Part shown: positions 1 to 11,192 of the stretch, piece by piece
Layout of the letters: the number at the start of each line of letters is the position of its first letter
How positions within the stretch are numbered: position 1 is the first letter of the stretch
Assembly: GCA_003049485.1 (NCBI GenBank)
Contig: PYST01000146.1
Span: forward strand, 24,752 to 88,751
Reading direction: 5' to 3'
DNA from: Ophioceras dolichostomum
Lineage: Eukaryota; Ascomycota; Sordariomycetes; Magnaporthales; Ophioceraceae
Length of the DNA stretch: 64,000 nt
The notes under the pieces: generated by a model
The model's input: only the letters and a program-made list of their open reading frames with translations
Databases searched by the model: none
What the model was told of the DNA's origin: nothing
Made by a program: the position numbers and the translations under genes

Positions 1-498
1 CACTGCTTCTTTGTCAGTGAATTCCAGAGCAGCGCCGGCGTCAGCACCAACGATGCCAACGGCATATCACGTCCCGCCCGGTCAGTGATTTCTTCCGCGG
101 CGAACAAAGAAGGTTCCCATCACCTCCCTGTTTCCGCCATTCCGCCATTACTGGCATGCCTGCCGCGGGCCGCTGGTCTGGGCCGTAGAATCACATGCGC
201 CCTCGTGCATTCCTATAGAGCCCCGATCGACACCTCGAAGGTATATAACATGCACGTTTCCTCCCACTTCTGCGTTGTGCCTTGTAGCCAGCCCTCCTCA
301 GTCCACCATCTCCTTTCTGCGACTCCCTCCCTTATTCCATTCGTCGACGCTTATTAGCACACGATTATCTGTCGGTTGTCACCCTTTCCATTGAGCCATG
401 GCATCATCCTCTAGTGGGAAACTAGCCCCCCTCGCGTCCAACCTCGCGAGCGAGCAGGAGCCTAACCAGGCCAATCATAGCGCACGTCGCCATAGCAA
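1..498. other. Left edge, no gene supported
   Basis: Short open frames occur at 85-357 and from 398, but none resembles a known protein. The frame that begins at 398 may be the degraded 5' end of the NB-ARC remnant that follows. No RNA gene or repeat was seen. Confidence 0.4.
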
Positions 499-1737
499 GT
501 GCGGCTCGCTTGTTCTATTTCAGCACAAAGCACAGCCGATATTGGATCAAGTCTCAAAGCGAGGAGGCCATGGCCCTCAGTCTCAGCTCATCAGCCCCCA
601 TGTTTGGTCTTTCCATCACTGGTGACCAGTCCACAATCAGAGAGGCAGTCCACGCACGAATTGCGAGCGTCAGGGCGTCCGAAGGAAGCCTTTGCTGGTA
701 GTCTTCGACAATGTTTCTGAAACAACAATCCAGGCGGTATGCAACGTTCTTCCACAATATCACGATAATAAACTCCTAGTCCTACTCCTCAGCAAGGCTT
801 GTTTGGAAACACACAATTCCCTTCTCTCGGTTTTCCCTCGAAGAACTTCAGTATGCATCGCCAAAGGCCTCCTGCGCCCGACTCGTCGGCATCGCCAGGA
901 AGCTTAGAGCGAGAGGCTGTGGCAAATTCCCGCGCAGAGTCATTTCTGAGAGAAATTTCTATCCACTGCGGGGAAATCTTCCAAAAAACGACTCGAGCTT
1001 GTTCTAGAGGCCGAATATGGGGCCGACATGCTTAACAACGTGCTCAAGGAGTACCGTGAGGTGCCATCCAGTCGTAGCACGCCGGAGTTCCGCGCGGTGT
1101 TGGACTTGGCCAAAAACAAAATCGCAGATCGGATAAAGGAGCAAAAGCGTGCCAATGACCTCTTGGCCCTGATTGCTGCCCTAGGCAAACATAACATGAT
1201 GCCTACGAGTATCTCCAGCGTAGCCAGGTATCAACCTGAGAAGTTCGACCCGAGCTCCATGTTGGCTCGGCAGAACTGGGCATTGTTGTTCCTGGCAGTG
1301 CAACAGGCGTGGAACTCCGACTACGAAATACCGCCCGAAGTGTCCGCCAAAGTCAAAGCCTTTGACAAAGAGCCCAATCCAACGGCCTACGCGGATCTCG
1401 TAAGGAAGTTTCTAGGTCTACTTGTCATCCTTGGGACCCACGACGTGCCCGAGGAGATCTTCAACGCGTCCAACGACATATCCGAGTCATCCTTCAAAGC
1501 ACCCTACACTTGGATCCGGGAAGCCCTCGAGAAATCACCAGTATTGCAATGGAGCGTGGATGAATAATACATCTCTCTCAAACTCGAGGCTGTCGATCCC
1601 ATCCTCGAGCTTTGTTGGGGAAAATACGGCTTTACTGATCGCATCAAACTCGTCTGTCTAGCCGCAAGCATAATTGAGAAATCCTGGTCTAATCTGCACC
1701 TGTCCAACATTGTAACCGATCCCGCGGCAAGGACAGG
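499..1737 (+). pseudogene. Decayed NB-ARC (NLR/STAND-type) remnant
   Basis: The stretch reads as pieces of a nucleotide-binding STAND protein scattered over three frames. Frame 1 near 499-550 gives SISAQSTADIGSSLKA, like the RNBS-A segment after a P-loop. Frame 3 near 560-700 gives the short helix before kinase-2. Frame 2 at 680-800 gives KPLLVVFDNVSE, a Walker B/kinase-2 motif. Frame 3 at 830-900 gives ASPKASCARLVGIARKL, like the helix before the GLPLAL region. Frame 2 then stays open from 948 to 1564, crosses one in-frame TAA (1565-1567) and runs on to 1737. No intact P-loop and no intact start are visible. Several frame changes have no convincing introns. In fungi such proteins act in non-self recognition, but this copy looks dead. 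A spliced gene that I cannot resolve is a less likely alternative. Confidence 0.5.
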
Positions 1738-1749
1738 TGCCCAAGGCTC

Positions 1750-3836
1750 TTGAACGCATCAGTTGTATGGACGCAACACCTGAAGATGCTGCTCGTCCAC
1801 CAAGAAGACGGCACTTATAAGAATACGTTTGAACAAAGGATGATATCCCAGCAACACTATGATCAAATTGTATTCGTCGTTGTGCGCGCAGCCTGGTACG
1901 TCTCGCTCGCTCCTCTAGCTCATGCCCCCGCGCTGTGTTGCTCTGAACCTCTGTTAATCGAGTGGGCGTCGTGGGTTGTCTTGATACAATCCGTCCACAG
2001 GGTCGCGGCTATCACGAAATCATCATGGTTCCCCCGCCAGATAGCGCTAGGTCGGCTTGAAGAACTAGTTGTGCATCTTGCGGGAAATCAGGACGCGCTC
2101 TCTGCGGAAAAACCTGCTCTACGGTGTGAGCGTCAGGCCCTCGAAACAGTATTCACGATACGAGGCTTAGACTCTGATTACTCCCGAGACAAGGGTTTAC
2201 GCACAGCGCTCGGCCAATGGATATCCGTATCCGACTGCGATGGGCGTGGTGACATCGACAACAGGATGATGGCTTACTATAATAACGAAGTCGGGCTCGC
2301 GCTACTGGGCAAGGCGGCCGAGGAAGACTTCGGAAAGTTCGAATGCAAGGACACCACCACCCACGAAAGGATCGGCACAATGTGGAGGGAGGGCTTCGTC
2401 GTCGCCGCTTGGCACTGCTTCTCGACTGCAGTGGCTTTGGCCAAGAGAGCGAGAGCGAAAGAAACGGGAGACGGGAAGCCCCTGTTTACGGACCCGTTCA
2501 TCAATCTTGGGCGTCTCGCGACGGCGGTGGTGACGAGGAGGAAGATCGTGGAGGTCCTCAGTCAGCCGGTTGATGACCAGGTCTTCCCGTCCCAGTCGTC
2601 GGGGAAGCGGCCGCAGCCCACGATTCACGTCGCGACGACGAAGGATGTTATAGATCTATTCGATACCTGTGGTCCCGACAAGATCGCAGACGGCTCAAAA
2701 TTCGAGTAGGTTCACACAAACTCCCCGATGGCCCCAAGCTCTCAAGTACTAGGTAGCCCGGACTAACGATGATACGGCTTCACGCAACTGGCGAGTGACA
2801 GACAAGCCATCGTCCCAGCAGTCACAGGCGCTGTCAAGACCTGTTTGTCGTCCACAGCAGATGAAAAGGCAAAGGGACAAGAACAACTGAAGAAGAACAT
2901 CGCAAAGCTCCGGGCCGTTGCCAAATTCATCAGCCTCCGCAGCGGAGACGCAACTTGTGAGCTCGAACGGCATGATACTGAACATGAAAGCGCTAAGTAA
3001 TGCTCCTCCAAGCCGTCACACGCGACACTCTTCGTCGGACCGGCGCTCTACCCCCCCTTTCTTCCCACCCCATCACCCTAATAGCCAGGTACCTATGCAG
3101 GGACCCGGGTAGGCACATACCACTGGCCTAGGTAATCGCCTAACTACTTTCCCTCTTCTCACAGAGATGCACTGTTCCGGGTTATCTACAGCATCCAGAG
3201 ACGAACCTATGCCGAAGATGAGGCCCTGTACCGGCGCGCCGTGCTGGGGCGGGCGGCATCCCAACTTCTAACTAGGCACAAAAAGCCCTGTCCGACGAGG
3301 ACCAGGAACGGATGCGGACGGTCTTACGGGCCAGCGTCAACCGATTAGACTCGCATACGATGGGGTGGAGGCCTCATCCTACCACCGAGGAAATGCGAAA
3401 AGCATACCGCGATACTTACGACACAGATGACGATGATGACGACGACGGCATCGAGCCGGACTCCCCGCTGACAGGCGATTGGCGTGAGAGGGAAAGGGAA
3501 AGGGAACAGAAAGCGGCAGACGCCCGCTAGGAGAAGTTCGAGCGAGAGCGGCTACAGGGCTACTCGTGGGGCAGCTTCTTCGACACGGACGAGGACAACG
3601 TCTGGCGCTACCTGGTGCTCCTCGCGTCTTGGGGCAACAGACGAGCGATCTCGGAGACCCTCATGCTCCTGCCGCATGGGTACCCGATTATCGGGGCCGA
3701 ACGGAGGGGTGGTGCCAAAGCATCTTCGTTCTCAAGGGCCGCTCGTGCGGAAGCGGAGGGACCAACGACGGCAGCTTCGGCGGAGAACAGCCAAAAGGGG
3801 GACGAAAACGGCACTCTCGATCAACTCCGGTGGTAA
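1750..3836 (+). pseudogene. Broken gene of unknown function with two introns, a frameshift and an in-frame TAG
   Basis: The open frame from 1750 leads into a GTAGGT donor at 2706, with a branch site CTAAC at 2763 and an acceptor at 2795 or 2801. A second exon runs to 2996 and meets a GTAATG donor at 2997. That intron ends with a CTAAC branch site at 3140 and CACAG at 3164. The third exon continues in frame to an A5 run at 3280-3284, where the frame shifts by one base. From there the frame stays open to 3836 except for one TAG at 3528-3530. After the stop the frame still reads like protein (GYSWGSFFDTDEDNVWRYL). The product would have a predicted coiled segment near 2850-2990 and an acidic run of seven Asp at 3426-3446. 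I do not recognise the family. It may be the 3' part of the NB-ARC remnant upstream. Either lesion could be a sequencing error. Confidence 0.5.
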
Positions 3837-4660
3837 GCAAAAGAAAAAAAACATTCATGTTAAAGTTCAGACTTCTTCTTCCCCAACAGCGACTCCTCTC
3901 AAGCTCGCTGCTTGGCCGCCATCCACCCCGCGCTAACTACAGAAAATCTCCAGATCCCAAAGCTCTGTCATCCAGGGGAAGCTGACACTGCGCCAACTTC
4001 GGATATACCCTCCAATCCCCTCGCACCCGCACCCACAGAGACCTGACGCCGCCCCCGTCGAGTCCTCGCCACAGCAGCAGCAGGCCGTACATTCACCTTC
4101 GCCAACCCTGCCTCCCCCATATACGACCCGTGGAGGGGTCGCAGCCCAAGCGCCGAGTCAGTTTACCTCCTAGGTACCTACCTAGGTACATAGGTAGGCA
4201 CCTAGTAGGGAGAGATACCAGCTGTCTCACCCCGCCTCCACGGACCTCGGAATGCAGACGGCGTCTGAGAACTGTACGGTGTGCTGTTGCCGCCCAGTCG
4301 CGTGCGGCCTAGACAAGGGAGTGCAGTGAGAAGTGAGCCGACGCTGATATTCTAGCCTTTCGTGGCTAGTTGTGATGATGATGTTATGGATGGAGTCGGT
4401 CGGGACTTCGCGCTCAGGAGACCATTCTTCGCCTCGGCCTCTCCGAGGCGGGTTCAGTCTCTGCTGATCGGTGGACGCATTTTTGCAGGCTGAGGCAGGG
4501 TCGTTGTTCAGAAAAGCCCTGATCGTGAAGTCTCTTCACCCGGGCGGACGTCGTAACCATCTCATCATCGGCGCGTAGAATAGCGGAGAGCAGTTTTACA
4601 GACTGCCCTCCACCGTACCAATACTACTCTCTACCAGCTCTTGCTCGTTTGTCTCGGCCG
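3837..4660. other. Intergenic, with TAGGTACCTA-type motifs
   Basis: No gene is supported. Positions 4166-4210 hold a cluster of overlapping CCTAGGTA and TACCTA words, partly palindromic. The same words recur in other gaps of this window. The segment also serves as the 3' flank of the minus-strand gene that ends at 4661. Confidence 0.5.
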
Positions 4661-5965
4661 CTAGGGCGTCTTGCTCTGGCTCATCATCTTCTCGGCCGTC
4701 TCCTTGCTCCAAGAGGCGCGCTGTTTGATCCACAGCTCCCTCACTGACCAAACAGCCGGTGGTGGCGATGATGAGGTCGGTTGTTGCTGTTGAGCGGGCT
4801 TCTCCGTTGTGGTGTCTTCTGCTGCTGGCGAGTGCGAGTGCGAGTGCGAGTGCGTGGCTCTCCCTCTCCTAGTGGGAGGCAGATGCAGATGGAAGGACGA
4901 CGGGGTTGGAACGGCTGTTGTTGTCACCGCCGGTGGTGGTGCCGCTGGGTGGTGTTGCGGCTCCTTGTGCAGTGCCAATAATGAGGACCTCCCCTGGCTC
5001 GGGAATGCCGCGGGGACGCTGGATGGTATCGGCTGGTAGAATGGCTTGGTAGAACCGGGACTGTTGCTGTAAGAGGAGGGGGAGAATTCCTGGTCATAGG
5101 TCGTGCGTTCTTGCTGCTGGAGGTGAGAGAGCCGGGCGATGGGCTGGTAGGCCGCAACTGGTCTTGATCGGGTTGGGGCGGCTCGTCTAGCAGACGGGAC
5201 CGGTGATGACGGATGGCCAGTGGGCACTGCCGTGGTAGATCCGAAGCCTCCGGGCATGGCCCGTCGAACTGGCTCTGCTGCAATTGGTTGCCGTGTCGCG
5301 ACGGATGGGGCTCCCGAATAGGGGCTGAATGCTTGGTAGTACTGATGACCGGGTGTTACTAGTTTCGGCGGTTGAGCGTCGAGAGCGCCGCCGGCATTGA
5401 AGTGCTGGGAGGGCAACCCGTTGCCACCGGCGGAGATTTGCTGGGCCAGACTTTCCTCCGTGGATAGCCGGACCCGGGATGCTCGAGAACTAGTGTCGGA
5501 TTGCGACTTCTGAGATGACGGGAAGATGTACGAACGGCGATCCCCTGGAGTAGGGGTGCCGGAGCCGGGAAGCTTGTATGCCACGGACGGCCCCAGGATG
5601 CCGTCCGGGCGAGAGAGTGCGTCATCAAGCCCCTGGCTCTGCTGCTGAGCGAGAGACACCGGCTGTTCTGGCGCGAGTCGTTGGCGCTCCGAGAGCTGCA
5701 ATTGGGCTTTTGGGGCAGTGTCTGACCCGAAGTGGAGTGACTGCCGCTGAGGGTATGCGTGGAGATTATGCTGCTGCGAAACTCCTAACAGCGACGCATA
5801 CGCGACACCGTTCAGAACGAGGCCTTGCGCTCCGTCGCATCCCGGTGTAGTCGGGGAATAGACCGTGCGTGCTGATGGTTGGGATTTTGGAGGCGTCGGC
5901 GGTCTCTCGGAACCAACCACCGAAAAGGGCTGGGATGGGAATGGGTACTCTGTGAGTGGCGCCAT
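4661..5965 (-). CDS. Disordered Pro/Ser/Gln-rich protein of unknown function
   Basis: This single open frame encodes about 434 residues if translation starts at the ATG at 5965 (MAPLTEYPFPSQPF). The frame is open upstream to 6115, but that extension is basic and looks like leader. The protein is low in hydrophobic residues and rich in Pro, Ser, Gln and Thr. Many short PTP and SP sites occur, as does a His-Ser alternation near residues 365-372, encoded by a GCGAGT repeat on the plus strand. Only the last 30 residues, around VRELWIKQRASWSKETAEKMM, look able to fold, as a short amphipathic helix. There is no signal peptide and no membrane segment. Function is unknown. The high SP/TP content would suit phosphorylation, but this is inference. 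Confidence 0.65.
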   Translation of the reverse strand: MAPLTEYPFPSQPFSVVGSERPPTPPKSQPSARTVYSPTTPGCDGAQGLVLNGVAYASLLGVSQQHNLHAYPQRQSLHFGSDTAPKAQLQLSERQRLAPEQPVSLAQQQSQGLDDALSRPDGILGPSVAYKLPGSGTPTPGDRRSYIFPSSQKSQSDTSSRASRVRLSTEESLAQQISAGGNGLPSQHFNAGGALDAQPPKLVTPGHQYYQAFSPYSGAPSVATRQPIAAEPVRRAMPGGFGSTTAVPTGHPSSPVPSARRAAPTRSRPVAAYQPIARLSHLQQQERTTYDQEFSPSSYSNSPGSTKPFYQPIPSSVPAAFPSQGRSSLLALHKEPQHHPAAPPPAVTTTAVPTPSSFHLHLPPTRRGRATHSHSHSHSPAAEDTTTEKPAQQQQPTSSSPPPAVWSVRELWIKQRASWSKETAEKMMSQSKTP

Positions 5966-6989
5966 AGTAGCCGTTGTTGCGTTGATATGTACTAGATATT
6001 TCGAAACTTCGTTCTTCTTTGAACGTTTCCAAGCTATGGGAGACAAACGAATCTGACAAGACGAGGGGTCCAGTGCCAACTTATAGACCTGACGTCGTGT
6101 TTCCCTCAGAGCCACGTGGAAGACACGTTCTTCATTGTTTCGGGATCGCAGATTCGCAATTTGTCAACACGCGCTGGCCGGGCGGAATCGTCGATGTGCT
6201 TGACGCCTCGTTCGGTTAATGATAGCGGGATGAACATCGCTGACGAGGCTAGCGGCAGGAACCGATAGGGGCTGCGGCGGGGCTACCAATTCCCCGGCTC
6301 CCCCCTTAGCGCCGGAAAATTCTAGTGGTACATACTAGAAAGATCCCGACGTGGGAGGAGTGGCTGTCAACTTTGGGTTCTAGCCCGCTCCAGCCACATG
6401 TGGTGTGAGACCGACACATTTGGGTGTTTGGAAGGAAACGGAGTTCCCGAGCGGAAAGGGGTTGAAGAGCAATGAAGAGGTTGAAGAACAACGAACGGGC
6501 TAGAGCAAAGCAACTATGTTTCACAGCTGGACGGCAGTTGAAGAAAGGGGGCACTAGGTCAGATCTCTCTTTCGGCGATTGCCTTACCGATCATCCTGAA
6601 CAACAGCCGCCATGTACGCATCTTCTATAATGCGGAAACGCCCAAAACATGCGGTTGTCCAGTCCGCGCCATGAATCATCAGTCAGCCAACCCGTTTTTA
6701 ACAGACGCCTCGCTGGCAGTTATGGTACACACAAATCACCTGCAGTCCGTTCTCTCGGGCTCAAACGGCACGATGCGAACTCCTCCACGAGTAAACAACA
6801 AAAAGTTACGGGAAAGTCCACACGGCCCGAGCCATGTGGGGCCGAGCCATTGAGGTGGACCCGAGCCGAGAGCTGACACCGACTGGACCTCTCCCAAAAC
6901 CCCCTTTTCCCCTCCCCTCCCTTCCATTCCCCCAACCACACATTCCCCCCAACTCACACCTCACCCTCAAAAGACCCAAAAGACCTTTC
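5966..6989. other. Intergenic
   Basis: This lies between two minus-strand genes: promoter of the disordered protein on the left and 3' flank of the XlnR-family gene on the right. The part at 6890-6970 is C-rich on the plus strand. No gene, RNA or mobile element was recognised. Confidence 0.5.
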
Positions 6990-9900
6990 TCAAAGAGCAA
7001 GCCCCTTAGCCCCCCTAGTCCACCTATACAAGCTCAACGCCCTCCTCCTCGCCTTATGCTCCTCCCACTCCGTCGGCGAGCTCCCCCTCACCGAATAAAG
7101 CGTGCTCCTCAACACTTTCCGAAAATTCTTCTGGAACTCCGTACTGAGCGTCACCACACACACCTCGTGCGCCCTCACGATAGTCTCGCACGCCTGCTCC
7201 ACCGACTGGTTCGGCCCGCCCAGGGCCGGCATCCGGTCGGCAAATAACAACAAAATGAAGGAGCCGTGTAACAAGTAGATGCCGAAGAGGTAGGGCATGA
7301 AGGTCAGCTCGGGGTCGTGCTTGAGGATGCGCGAGACGGCCTGGGAGGCGGCGATGGCGCGGGAGGCGCAGTCGTTGAAGCGCGCGGAGGTGATCCAGTC
7401 GTCGTCGTCGTCGAGCATGCTGATGGCGTCCCACTTGCCGTGGAGGAGGACGTGCAGGACGTGGAGGATGTGCGTGCTATAGGCGGTTACGAGCTGGAGG
7501 CGGGAGCGGTCGCGGGTTGAGGGGCGGAAGCGGCGGGGTGGTTGGTGTTGTTGCGTCGGTGCAGTGGTGGTGGTGAGGGCGGCGGTTGAGCCGTCGGCGG
7601 CGGTGGTGGTGGCGGGTCGTGGAGGTGGGTGTTCGCCGCTGCTGGGGGATGGCTCGTTTGCGCCTTGGTTGTGGTGGTGGTGAGCGACGGGCGCGGCGAT
7701 GGAGGGGGACGGTGCTGTCTGGGGCACGGAGCCCGTGACGAGGTCTTTGATGTGCGGGCCGGGCGTGGACACGGTGGCGGCGGTAGCGACGACGGCTGGG
7801 CAAGGGGCGGCAACACCACCTTCCGTTACTGCTGAAGTCGCGGTGGTTGTGGCGGCACCAACGTAGTCGCTCGTTGTTACGATTGTGCCGGCAGAGGTGC
7901 TGAGCTCGAGGAGCTCGACCTCGCGCGCTAGGCGGTCGAGGCTGCGCTCGCAGCTGGCGAGCTGCCCGCCGATCAGGGCGACGGCGTGAGCGTCGTCGAT
8001 GCCACCCAGGCGCGGGTGCTGACGCCTGTGGTGCACCTCGATGATGTCGCCGAGTATGGCCATCAGCGGGAGGAAGTACTCGAAGAAGCCCGTGCCGGAC
8101 ACGACGATGGGCGGGCCGATGACGCGCTCTGGCATGTCGCGTGGGAAGACGGCGTCGAGATCTTCCCACACGCCTTCTGGTAAGGGGGCTGTGACGAGGT
8201 GGTTTTATGTGTCAGTTCCGGTTGTTTTCTTTTCTTTTCTTCCCGACTCGCTACAGCACTCAGGGACTCAAAAGGAAAATAAAGGAAGGGGGGAACCGAT
8301 GCAGATGGTAATGACAAAACCTACAGTACACCTCGCAGTACGAATCTGGGATGTACAGCACGCTGTTGAACGACAGCGCGAGATGCCTATCCAGACAATA
8401 CAGCAACCAAAACACCCTCCTCCTCTCCTCCCGCGCCTCCGCACCCGCCAAAGTGGGCGAGGCCTCCTGGTCACGACGGCACGAGCACAGCGGGTTAGGG
8501 CACGGCGACACCGAGGCAGAACAGCGCTCGTCCTCGCGGTTCAGCCCGAGAGCCAAGGCCAGACGGACGGCCTTGCTCCACCACTTGAAGCAGTCCGACT
8601 TGAAGTCTCCTCCCGAGACTGCGATGGAAAGCAGAATAAACGTCAGCACGTCGTCGACAAGTCCCGCGGGCTCATTGGTCGCCGTCGTGGCCGGCTGGTG
8701 CTGGTGATGGTGATGGCGGAGGTCACCCCTGCCGCTATCCGGGCTGGGTACCACATAGGGCGGCGCATAGGGGTTCTGCTGCTGCTGCTCGTTCTCGACG
8801 CGCAGGCCGCCGTGTATGCGCCGCCACCTGTCCGGGTCGCGCTCGGAGATCAGCGCGGTGGAGAGCTCGTACAGCGCGTTGCAGATCTTGCTCCTGGACC
8901 CGGGCACGTGGAGCAGCACGATGTCGGCCGTCTGGGCGGCGCACCACAGCATCGTGGCTAGCAGGGCCGGGGTCGTCGGTCGTGGGTTCGTCGGGTGGAG
9001 CAGCGACTTCTTGCGGAAGATGCGCGTCAAGATGTACGGGCTCGCGCACCGGAAGAGCGAGCTGCCCGGCTCGGTCAGGTACACGTCCAGAAGGTCGCAG
9101 GCCACGCTGGCGGGGATGATGTCGCCAATATAGGGGAGCACGGGCACCAGGCACCGGTACCGGCAGTCCGCGCTCGGCGCCTTGTAGAGCGACGCCACGC
9201 GCTGCAGCTCCGGTAGCGAGCCTGCCTCGCCCCCGCCCCCGCCCCCGCCTGTCGTGGTCGTCGTGGTCGTCGTCGTTGTGGACGTGCTGAATGAGCCCCT
9301 GTTCTGGCTGCGGCCGCCGTGGCCGTGGATGCTGCCGCCGCTGTGATGTTCCTGCAAGCGCGGACGCATCCCGGGGAGTCCCATGGCACCTACGCCTGCG
9401 CCGAACGACACGCGACGGCCGGACGGCTGGTGGTGGCCCCCGACGCCGCCTGGGAGGCTCCCGCCCCCACCCGCGGGCGAGGGATACCCCGCGCTGTCGT
9501 CCGACATGGGCATGTCTAGAGGCTGGCTGGTAGACGGAGGCATACTAGCCGGCGGACTGCCTCCGAGGTGATGGTTCTGGTGCGGCGCTATGCGTGGTAG
9601 GACCGCCGCCCCTGTCTGGTGATGATGGCTTGGTGGTACAAACGCCGGTCCTGCGCCGGGGTGTTGGTTATCGAGCGTCGCGGTCGGGTCGAGCAGCGAG
9701 GCTAACTGCATGTGCGAGTGCACTCCTCCTGCGCTGTAGCTGCCACTTGCCCCTGGTGAAGACACGTATGCCGGGTGATGATGGGTGGATGGAGAGGGTG
9801 ATGGTGCCGGTAATGGTGGTGGGCCGGGAACAGTCGAGATGCCCGGGAGCATGGGACCTGTACTCAATGTCAAGCCGGGCGTCGCGTATCCATGGCCGTG

Positions 9901-11192
9901 GCCGCGGGCCAAGCCGTTGTTACTGTTGGTGGTATGCAGATGCGGCCGTCCACCCGCTACGGCCGAGTCGCTGTAGCTGTGGGAGCGCTGCGGCTGTGCG
10001 AAGTGCGATGATGCCCTGGGATCCGAGACGGTGCCTCCTAGGCCTCCCCCTCGTCCAGTGTCACCTCGTTGGTCCCCTCCTCCGCCTCCGAGACTACCTG
10101 GAGGCGACGCGATCGAGGGAGACGGAGTGGTCGCTGGCCCACCGTAATGGCGGTTGCTGTTGCAGTTGCTGAAGCTGCCCGCCCTGTGCGACGACTGGTT
10201 ATGGTTGTGAGTGCTGTGGCAGTCCTCCCTCGAGCCGGTACGCCGTCGCTCAAGGTGATGGTGGCTAATATTTGTTTCTGATGTGCCACCACTGCCGCCT
10301 CCCGTCACAGAGATGGGCACCCGCCCGCGCTTCTTCACCTCGCGGTTGTATCGACATGTGTAACCGTAGTCTAGAATATGGGGTTAGCCGGTGTCACCAG
10401 GTGTACAGGTACCCGGTGTACAGGTCAGGGGGAGGGGGTGAGGGGGGCTCGAGAGGAGGCAGGCGGATCATAGGCACTAGCGCATTAAGTGCTAAGATGC
10501 TGTGATGAAAGAGAAAGGGTATATGAGATGATTCAAAACCCACCTTCGCATCGACGACTGTTTGCGAGGGGAAACGCATGGTTAGCTAAGCCTCTACCGA
10601 CCAGCCAGCAGAAGGGTAGAAGCTCCTTGGCTGTGATGTAGAGGGGAAGGTGCACACGAGGTGAAACATGACAGCAAACACAGACAGAAAGGGGAGCAAT
10701 GAATCAGTGTAAGAGTGGGAGGAGAAATGAGAGAATAACATGAAGATGATCAGAATAAGGACATCGTCCATACCATGGGCACTCGCCGTTACAGCGGGTT
10801 CGTGAGGCCGAGCACTTGTCGCAGGCTCTCCTAGTGCGCTTCCTCGGCCGCGCGTGTTCCGAGAACCCCTCCTCTTCCAGCTGTTCGTTGCTGACCGAGT
10901 TGATGCCACTGTCGTTATTACTAGCGCCGGCTGGAGGGGAGTCCACCACCATGCTCTCGCTGCGATCGACGTCGATCTCCATCTTTGTTGCTGATGCGGT
11001 TGTTCGGGTCCAAGAAGCGACTCCTCCTCCACCTTCCATTAGTTCCTTCTCTTCGGTTTCGTTGTTTCCCCCCTTCTCTTCTAGCTTGCTTTCCTCCTTT
11101 CCCCTTTCTTTCTCCAACTTTGCGCCCGACCCCTCACCTGATTCAAGGGACGGACTAAAACCCGCCCTTTCCTCCTTCCTTTTTTCTCCCAA
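6990..11192 (-). CDS. XlnR-family Zn2Cys6 transcription activator (four exons, one of 14 nt)
   Basis: The model is complement of 10774-11192, 10544-10557, 8325-10370 and 6990-8188, giving about 1225 residues. It joins in frame at every boundary, and CTAAC or CTGAC branch sites precede the acceptors. The zinc cluster is canonical, C-x2-C-x6-C-x5-C-x2-C-x6-C at residues 124, 127, 134, 140, 143 and 150, followed by NREVKKRGR. The middle homology region (about 535-830) has LLDVYLTEPGSSLFRCASPY and ATMLWCAAQTADI. Exon 4 gives FFEYFLPLMAILGDII, and the C-terminus is ALSLYRWTRGAKGLAL. Both are hallmarks of the XlnR/Xyr1 family, which activates plant cell-wall hydrolase genes. The zinc-cluster tail differs from classical XlnR, so this may be a paralog such as the BglR/COL-26 group. 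Long Gly/His/Pro/Ser-rich linkers separate the domains. The start could also be the Met at 10982. Confidence 0.85.
10544..10557 (-). other. 14-nt microexon inside the zinc cluster
   Basis: The minus-strand exon TCGTCGATGCGAAG is preceded by ACAG with a CTAAC branch site, and followed by a GTGGGT donor. It supplies the third base of Cys140, then Arg-Arg-Cys143-Glu and the first base of Asp145. Without it the second metal-binding half is lost and the frame breaks. The flanking introns are 216 nt (10558-10773) and 173 nt (10371-10543). Confidence 0.85.

Noticed and set aside
7477..8169. 230-codon Arg/His-rich frame on the minus strand
   Set aside because: It overlaps exon 4 of the XlnR-family gene in another frame. 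Its composition is what GC-rich codons give out of frame.
8041..8961. 306-codon plus-strand frame
   Set aside because: Antisense to exons 3 and 4 of the XlnR-family gene, without any recognisable motif.
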